This document shows, piece by piece, positions 60,327 through 64,000 of a stretch of 64,000 bases of DNA. Source of the stretch: Parabacteroides sp. (GTDB taxonomy: Bacteria; Bacteroidota; Bacteroidia; Bacteroidales; Tannerellaceae); the NCBI GenBank assembly GCA_017481945.1, contig JAFUOJ010000014.1:62001-126000 (forward strand). Direction: 5' to 3'. Every line of letters starts with the position of its first letter. Position 1 is the first letter of the stretch. Made by a program: the position numbers and the translations under genes. The notes beneath the pieces were generated by a model. The model did not search any database and was not told the origin of the DNA. It worked only from the letters and a program-made list of their open reading frames with translations.

Positions 60327-61637
60327 ATGATAAAAGTATATTTCAAACAGGCGTGGGAGATGATGAAACAACACAAGTTGTTCACCTCCATATATGTAGT
60401 GGGAACCGGGCTTTCCATTGCTTTGATAATGACGTTGTTCATTATATTTTATGTGAAGTTTACCCCTATCTATCCGGAATATAATCGGGATCGGATATTG
60501 GTGATTAAGTCTGTAAAACGGGTAGCAAAGAAGAATTCCTTTAACTGGAGTTTGAATCACGGTACAACTTATTATATGGTAAATGAGTTGTTAAAAGATT
60601 TACCTCATTTAGAGGCCTGTGCTGCTGTATTTTCCGGTACGTCATGGGCTGATGATGGAGATATGATTACACTTCCGGATCAAAGGAATCTTCTTGTAAA
60701 GGCAAAGTATGTGAATGGTGATTTCTGGCGTGTTTTTACCTTTCAGTTTTTAGAAGGTGTTCCTTTTACAGTGGAAGAGACAGAAGCGAAAGAGCAATTG
60801 GCGGTAATTAGCCAGTCATTATCTCAAAAGCTTTTTGCAACTACTTCGTCGGTAGGAGAGAAGGTTCTCTTTAATGGACAGGCATTTCGTGTTTGTGGAG
60901 TTGTGAAAGATGTTTCAAATGCAACACCGGAAAGTGCTGCGGAGATTTGGGTTCCTATCACTAACAATGTAGGAGTTATGGAAAGTTATACAAGAGATGA
61001 TGTCAGCGGAGAAGTTCATGCCTTTCTGTTAGCGCCTACTTCTGCTGATAAAAAGAAATTACGGGAGGAGGTTTTGGATGTGATCAACAAATATAACCAA
61101 CAGAATCAAGTGTATGAACATGAATTCTTTGGACAACCGGATGAGTATTGGTTCTGTACTTTTCGAACGGGAATGGATAAAACAGTAACGGTGTGGGGTG
61201 TCTTAAAGCAGTATATCTATATGTTGTTGGCTTTCCTTATTATTCCTGCATTGAACTTAAGTGGTATGATTTCCAGTCGTATGGAGGATCGTTTGTCTGA
61301 GTTAGGAGTCCGTAAAGCCTACGGAGCAAATAACGGTCAATTGATCATCCAAGTGTTGTGGGAGAATCTTTTATTGACCGGTTTAGGAGGTGTTTTAGGT
61401 TTATTGTTCTCTTATTTGATTGTTTTTACTGCCAGTAACTGGATATTGACTCTTTTTGATGATTTCATTTGGACACCGGGAGAGAGGGTAGATTTGACTT
61501 TTGAGATGTTATTTAATCCAATGATCTTTATTGCCTCTTTGCTTTTCTGTGTGTTGCTTAACTTGGTTTCGTCATTGATACCAACCGTATGGGCATTACG
61601 AAATCCGATTATTCAATCTATTCATACTAAACGATAA
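60327..61637 (+). CDS. ABC transporter permease, FtsX/MacB-like
   Basis: A 436-residue permease. The first helix (LFTSIYVVGTGLSIALIMTLFIIFYV, ~18-43) precedes a periplasmic MacB_PCD-type domain (~45-280) and three C-terminal helices of the FtsX domain (IYMLLAFLIIPALNLSGMISSRMEDRLSELGVRKAYGANNGQLIIQVLWENLLLTGLGGVLGLLF, and two more). It forms a mechanotransmission-type transporter with the second permease, the ATPase and HlyD. It starts 27 bp after HlyD and ends 4 bp before the second permease. The substrate (lipid, peptide or drug) is not indicated. Confidence 0.9.
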   Translation: MIKVYFKQAWEMMKQHKLFTSIYVVGTGLSIALIMTLFIIFYVKFTPIYPEYNRDRILVIKSVKRVAKKNSFNWSLNHGTTYYMVNELLKDLPHLEACAAVFSGTSWADDGDMITLPDQRNLLVKAKYVNGDFWRVFTFQFLEGVPFTVEETEAKEQLAVISQSLSQKLFATTSSVGEKVLFNGQAFRVCGVVKDVSNATPESAAEIWVPITNNVGVMESYTRDDVSGEVHAFLLAPTSADKKKLREEVLDVINKYNQQNQVYEHEFFGQPDEYWFCTFRTGMDKTVTVWGVLKQYIYMLLAFLIIPALNLSGMISSRMEDRLSELGVRKAYGANNGQLIIQVLWENLLLTGLGGVLGLLFSYLIVFTASNWILTLFDDFIWTPGERVDLTFEMLFNPMIFIASLLFCVLLNLVSSLIPTVWALRNPIIQSIHTKR

Positions 61638-61641
61638 TATT

Positions 61642-62955
61642 ATGTTCAAGATTATATTTCATCAGTTATGGAACCAGCGTCGCATGAATGGCTGGATATT
61701 TGCCGAGTTGTTAGTGGTTACTTTCTTCTTATGGATAACGGTTGATCCTATTTGTGTATTGACAGGTACTCGTAATATCGCTCCCGGATATGAATCCAAA
61801 GGACGCTATGTTGTACGTTTAGGTACCTATCAATCTTCTCATGGTAATTATAAAGAGGAAAGTCAAAATGATTCACTTCGAGTGAGTTATTATTATCATG
61901 TGGCACGTTTGTTGCGTGATTTACCAGAAGTAGAGTCCTATACGATACCGGTACAGCTCTGTTTTCCTAATAGCATGAATTGGAGTGGCGGACAACTCTT
62001 TCGAGATACTGCGGCAATCTCTGAAGATAAGTTTGTACATCATCAGTTTTATAGTTTTGTAACAATCGAAGGTAGTAACCCTTTTAGTACTTATGGACTG
62101 AAAGATGTACGGACAGGAGAGGATTTACAAATGCCTGAAGATTGTACAAACCGTGTATTTGTCTCGGAGAATTTAGCACGTGAACTGTTTGGAGGAATAG
62201 ATGTCATAGGGAAAAAGGTTTATTATTCCTATAAGGGTGCTTCTGAGATTGCCGGAGTCTTTGCTGATTATAAACACTTTGATTATGGCCAACCTTATGC
62301 GTTAATGATTTCATTTGAGAAAGAGATTGTGGCAAATCGCTGGATGCATTGGCGGTATCCTTTTGTCTTGAAGTTAAAGAAGGGGGTAGAAGAGAAGGCG
62401 TTTGAGGCTCGTTTCCGTAAAGAGATTGTTCCGCAGTTATCAATAGGGAATCTCTATTTTAGCTCATTAAAGAAGTTTTCGGAGATTAGTAATGAGTATA
62501 GTGAGATGACAGGTACAAATAATAAATACCGTTTACAGTATGCCTTGGTTGCCTTTGTGATTCTATGTATCTTTTTAGGTATGTTAGGTTCCTTCTGGAT
62601 TCGTTGTAATGCACGCCGACAAGAGATAGGAGTTATGCGCAGTATGGGAGCCAGTCAACAGCGTATTATGATACAATTTTTAGTAGAAGCAGTTATGTTG
62701 GTAACGGTGGCTTTCCTCTGTATGCTACCTGTCTTGTTTAATTATGTATATATAAATGGTATGGCAACGTCATTGCCTGGAGGGACAATGCCTGTTTTAA
62801 ACAGTGCCTATTGGATGAATAACTTTGGTGAACACTTTGGAGTTGTCTCTTTGGTCACCTATCTAATTCTTTTGGTGATCTCATTGCTGGGGACAATTAT
62901 TCCGGTAACTCGTGCGTCTCGTGTGCTTCCTGCCGAGGCGTTGCGAGATGAATAG
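61642..62955 (+). CDS. ABC transporter permease, FtsX/MacB-like (second subunit)
   Basis: A 437-residue permease with the same layout as the previous gene: an N-terminal helix (NGWIFAELLVVTFFLWITVDPI), a periplasmic domain, and C-terminal FtsX helices with IGVMRSMGASQQRIMIQFLVEAVMLVTVAFLCMLPVLF and a last helix ending GTIIPVTRASRVLPAEALRDE, a sequence typical of FtsX C-termini. Two different permeases suggest a heterodimeric transporter. It lies 23 bp before the ATPase. Confidence 0.9.
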   Translation: MFKIIFHQLWNQRRMNGWIFAELLVVTFFLWITVDPICVLTGTRNIAPGYESKGRYVVRLGTYQSSHGNYKEESQNDSLRVSYYYHVARLLRDLPEVESYTIPVQLCFPNSMNWSGGQLFRDTAAISEDKFVHHQFYSFVTIEGSNPFSTYGLKDVRTGEDLQMPEDCTNRVFVSENLARELFGGIDVIGKKVYYSYKGASEIAGVFADYKHFDYGQPYALMISFEKEIVANRWMHWRYPFVLKLKKGVEEKAFEARFRKEIVPQLSIGNLYFSSLKKFSEISNEYSEMTGTNNKYRLQYALVAFVILCIFLGMLGSFWIRCNARRQEIGVMRSMGASQQRIMIQFLVEAVMLVTVAFLCMLPVLFNYVYINGMATSLPGGTMPVLNSAYWMNNFGEHFGVVSLVTYLILLVISLLGTIIPVTRASRVLPAEALRDE

Positions 62956-62978
62956 ATAATATAAATAGGATTAAAGAT

Positions 62979-63644
62979 ATGATTACACTTACGAATTTAG
63001 AAAAGATCTATCGTACGAAAGAGGTTGAGACGGTAGCATTAGAGAATGTCAATTTAACGGTTGATAAAGGAGAGTTTCTAAGTATTATGGGACCTTCCGG
63101 ATGTGGAAAGTCAACTTTATTGAATATTATAGGGCTGTTAGACGCTCCAACTTCGGGGACAGTAGAGATTGACGGAGTAAATACAATGAATATGGATGAT
63201 AAAGAGTTGGCAAAGTTTAGAAATGAGAAGTTGGGCTTTGTCTTTCAGTCTTTCCATCTGATTAACTCATTGAATGTATTGGATAATGTAGAGTTGCCGC
63301 TTCTCTATCGAAATGTCGGGGCAAAAGAGCGTCGCGCTGCAGCAATCTCTGTACTTGAGAAGGTCGGATTGTCTCATCGTATGCGTCATTTCCCGACACA
63401 ATTGTCCGGTGGACAATGTCAGCGTGTAGCTATAGCTCGTGCAATTATTGGCAATCCGGATATTATCCTTGCCGATGAACCTACCGGTAATTTGGATTCA
63501 AAGATGGGGGCAGAGGTTATGGAGTTACTACATAAGTTAAATAAAGAGGACGGACGTACAATTGTGATGGTAACTCACAATGAAGAACAGGCCAAACAAA
63601 CGAGCCGGACAGTACGTTTCTTTGACGGTCGCCAAGTACAATAA
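62979..63644 (+). CDS. ABC transporter ATP-binding protein (LolD/MacB type)
   Basis: A 221-residue ATPase. Walker A is GPSGCGKST (38-46), Q-loop FVFQSF near residue 90, signature LSGGQ (142-146), Walker B IILADEP with catalytic Glu167, and H-loop VTHNEEQA. The segment between Q-loop and signature, LINSLNVLDNVELPLLYR, is the family form for FtsX-type exporters. It powers the two permeases from the cytoplasm. It ends the operon at a strong terminator. Confidence 0.96.
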   Translation: MITLTNLEKIYRTKEVETVALENVNLTVDKGEFLSIMGPSGCGKSTLLNIIGLLDAPTSGTVEIDGVNTMNMDDKELAKFRNEKLGFVFQSFHLINSLNVLDNVELPLLYRNVGAKERRAAAISVLEKVGLSHRMRHFPTQLSGGQCQRVAIARAIIGNPDIILADEPTGNLDSKMGAEVMELLHKLNKEDGRTIVMVTHNEEQAKQTSRTVRFFDGRQVQ

Positions 63645-63652
63645 GAGAGTAT

Positions 63653-63694
63653 AAAAGGCCCGATCTCAATGGATGAAAGAGACCGGGCCTTTTT
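63653..63694. terminator. Terminator after the ABC operon
   Basis: AAAAGGCCCG-a-TCTC pairs with GAGA-c-CGGGCCTTTT with a single A-C mismatch, followed by a T-run; A/T-runs on both sides suit the convergent downstream gene. Confidence 0.9.
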
Positions 63695-63729
63695 GTGTAT
63701 TGATCTATAAAAAATAATTACCGTTTGTA

Positions 63730-63942
63730 TTATTTACTTTTTTCAAGGATAATACGGCTGATACGAGCTTGAATTTGCATAAGAGTAACAACTTCTACAT
63801 TGTCAAAATCAATCTCTGAAAGTTTAATCTTTTCTTTTGTTGCAGCTTTGGCATTTGCGTTGTTTTCTAATTCGCTTACCAATTCATCTAATTGTTCTTT
63901 GATTCTTTCAACTCTTTTTGAATAGTTTACAGTGCGTGCCAT
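63730..63942 (-). CDS. Conserved hypothetical small protein, coiled-coil
   Basis: A 70-residue charged protein, mostly helical: MARTVNYSKRVERIKEQLDELVSELENNANAKAATKEKIKLSEIDFDNVEVVTLMQIQARISRI. No signal or TM segment is present. I do not recognise a functional family. It has a consensus -7 box (63978-63985) and convergent termination with the ABC operon, so it is likely expressed as a monocistronic gene. Confidence 0.75.
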   Translation of the reverse strand: MARTVNYSKRVERIKEQLDELVSELENNANAKAATKEKIKLSEIDFDNVEVVTLMQIQARISRIILEKSK

Positions 63943-63977
63943 ATTCTTTTGTTTTAAATAATTATTTAATTGTGATG

Positions 63978-63985
63978 CAAATATA
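63978..63985 (-). promoter_or_regulatory. -7 box (TATATTTG) for the 70-aa gene
   Basis: A perfect TAnnTTTG on the minus strand, 36 bp before the start codon. Confidence 0.5.
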
Positions 63986-64000
63986 GATAAAGTTATTGTA

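Noticed and set aside
1-64000. tRNA, rRNA, prophage, integrase or insertion-sequence genes
   Set aside because: No cloverleaf, rRNA segment, transposase or phage structural protein was recognised on either strand.

Overview
The window looks like a chromosomal segment of a gut-type Bacteroidales bacterium, most likely Parabacteroides/Tannerellaceae or a close relative. The evidence is two SusC/SusD pairs, GldD/GldE homologues, a GT3 glycogen synthase beside a DUF3417-type glucan phosphorylase, a COX24-like 29-residue protein, HU-HIG proteins, and many promoters with the Bacteroidetes sigma-ABfr -7 box TAnnTTTG. The genus is an inference; no rRNA or tRNA gene was seen.

Layout. (1) 1-6.9 kb is accessory and island-like. 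It holds a kinase / vWA / PP2C / Sel1 operon (a TerY-P-type phosphorylation triad), a 0.96-kb intergenic region with three related hairpin elements and a phased palindrome array, an HU-HIG DNA-binding protein, and an A+T-rich cassette (DUF1653, Cap4-like PD-(D/E)xK nuclease candidate, degenerate uracil-PRTase-like protein) bracketed by two nearly identical terminator hairpins. (2) 6.9-25.3 kb is mostly housekeeping: glycogen phosphorylase and synthase, an acyltransferase / omega-amidase operon, dnaK, a Gfo/Idh/MocA-type lipoprotein, RNase G, a 29-aa COX24-like protein, HU, the mutY-ssb-gldE-gldD-PPTase operon, and an IMP dehydrogenase. (3) 25.3-33.8 kb is a SusC/SusD operon followed by a DUF6057-like membrane protein and a CxxCH-containing beta-propeller lipoprotein. 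(4) 33.8-39.5 kb holds an M64 peptidase, ferritin, an OmpA-family lipoprotein, and a SASA esterase / polysaccharide deacetylase / DUF4833 operon. (5) 39.5-54.7 kb is a second Sus-like locus with its own ECF sigma / FecR pair, a transducer-type SusC, a SusD and three FAD-dependent oxidoreductases. (6) 54.7-64 kb holds a second HU-HIG gene behind another phased repeat array, a YhcG nuclease with in-coding palindromes, a C4-dicarboxylate transporter, a PepSY-like lipoprotein, and an HlyD / FtsX / FtsX / LolD-type ABC operon with a sigma-54-like promoter and palindromic upstream sites.

How genes work together. The first locus pairs a protein kinase and a PP2C phosphatase with a vWA scaffold. The nuclease/PRTase-like pair has the compact layout of an antiphage or conflict cassette, but this is inferred. 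The two Sus loci import and process glycans or their derivatives; the second should be switched on through its SusC-FecR-sigma relay. The ABC operon appears to answer to an NtrC-type activator.

The most novel-looking signals are non-coding: three ~75-bp hairpin elements at 3.6-4.0 kb whose stems differ but still pair around a conserved core, and three 21-22-bp-period palindromic arrays (4.14, 15.2 and 54.9 kb) with unrelated sequence but the same architecture.
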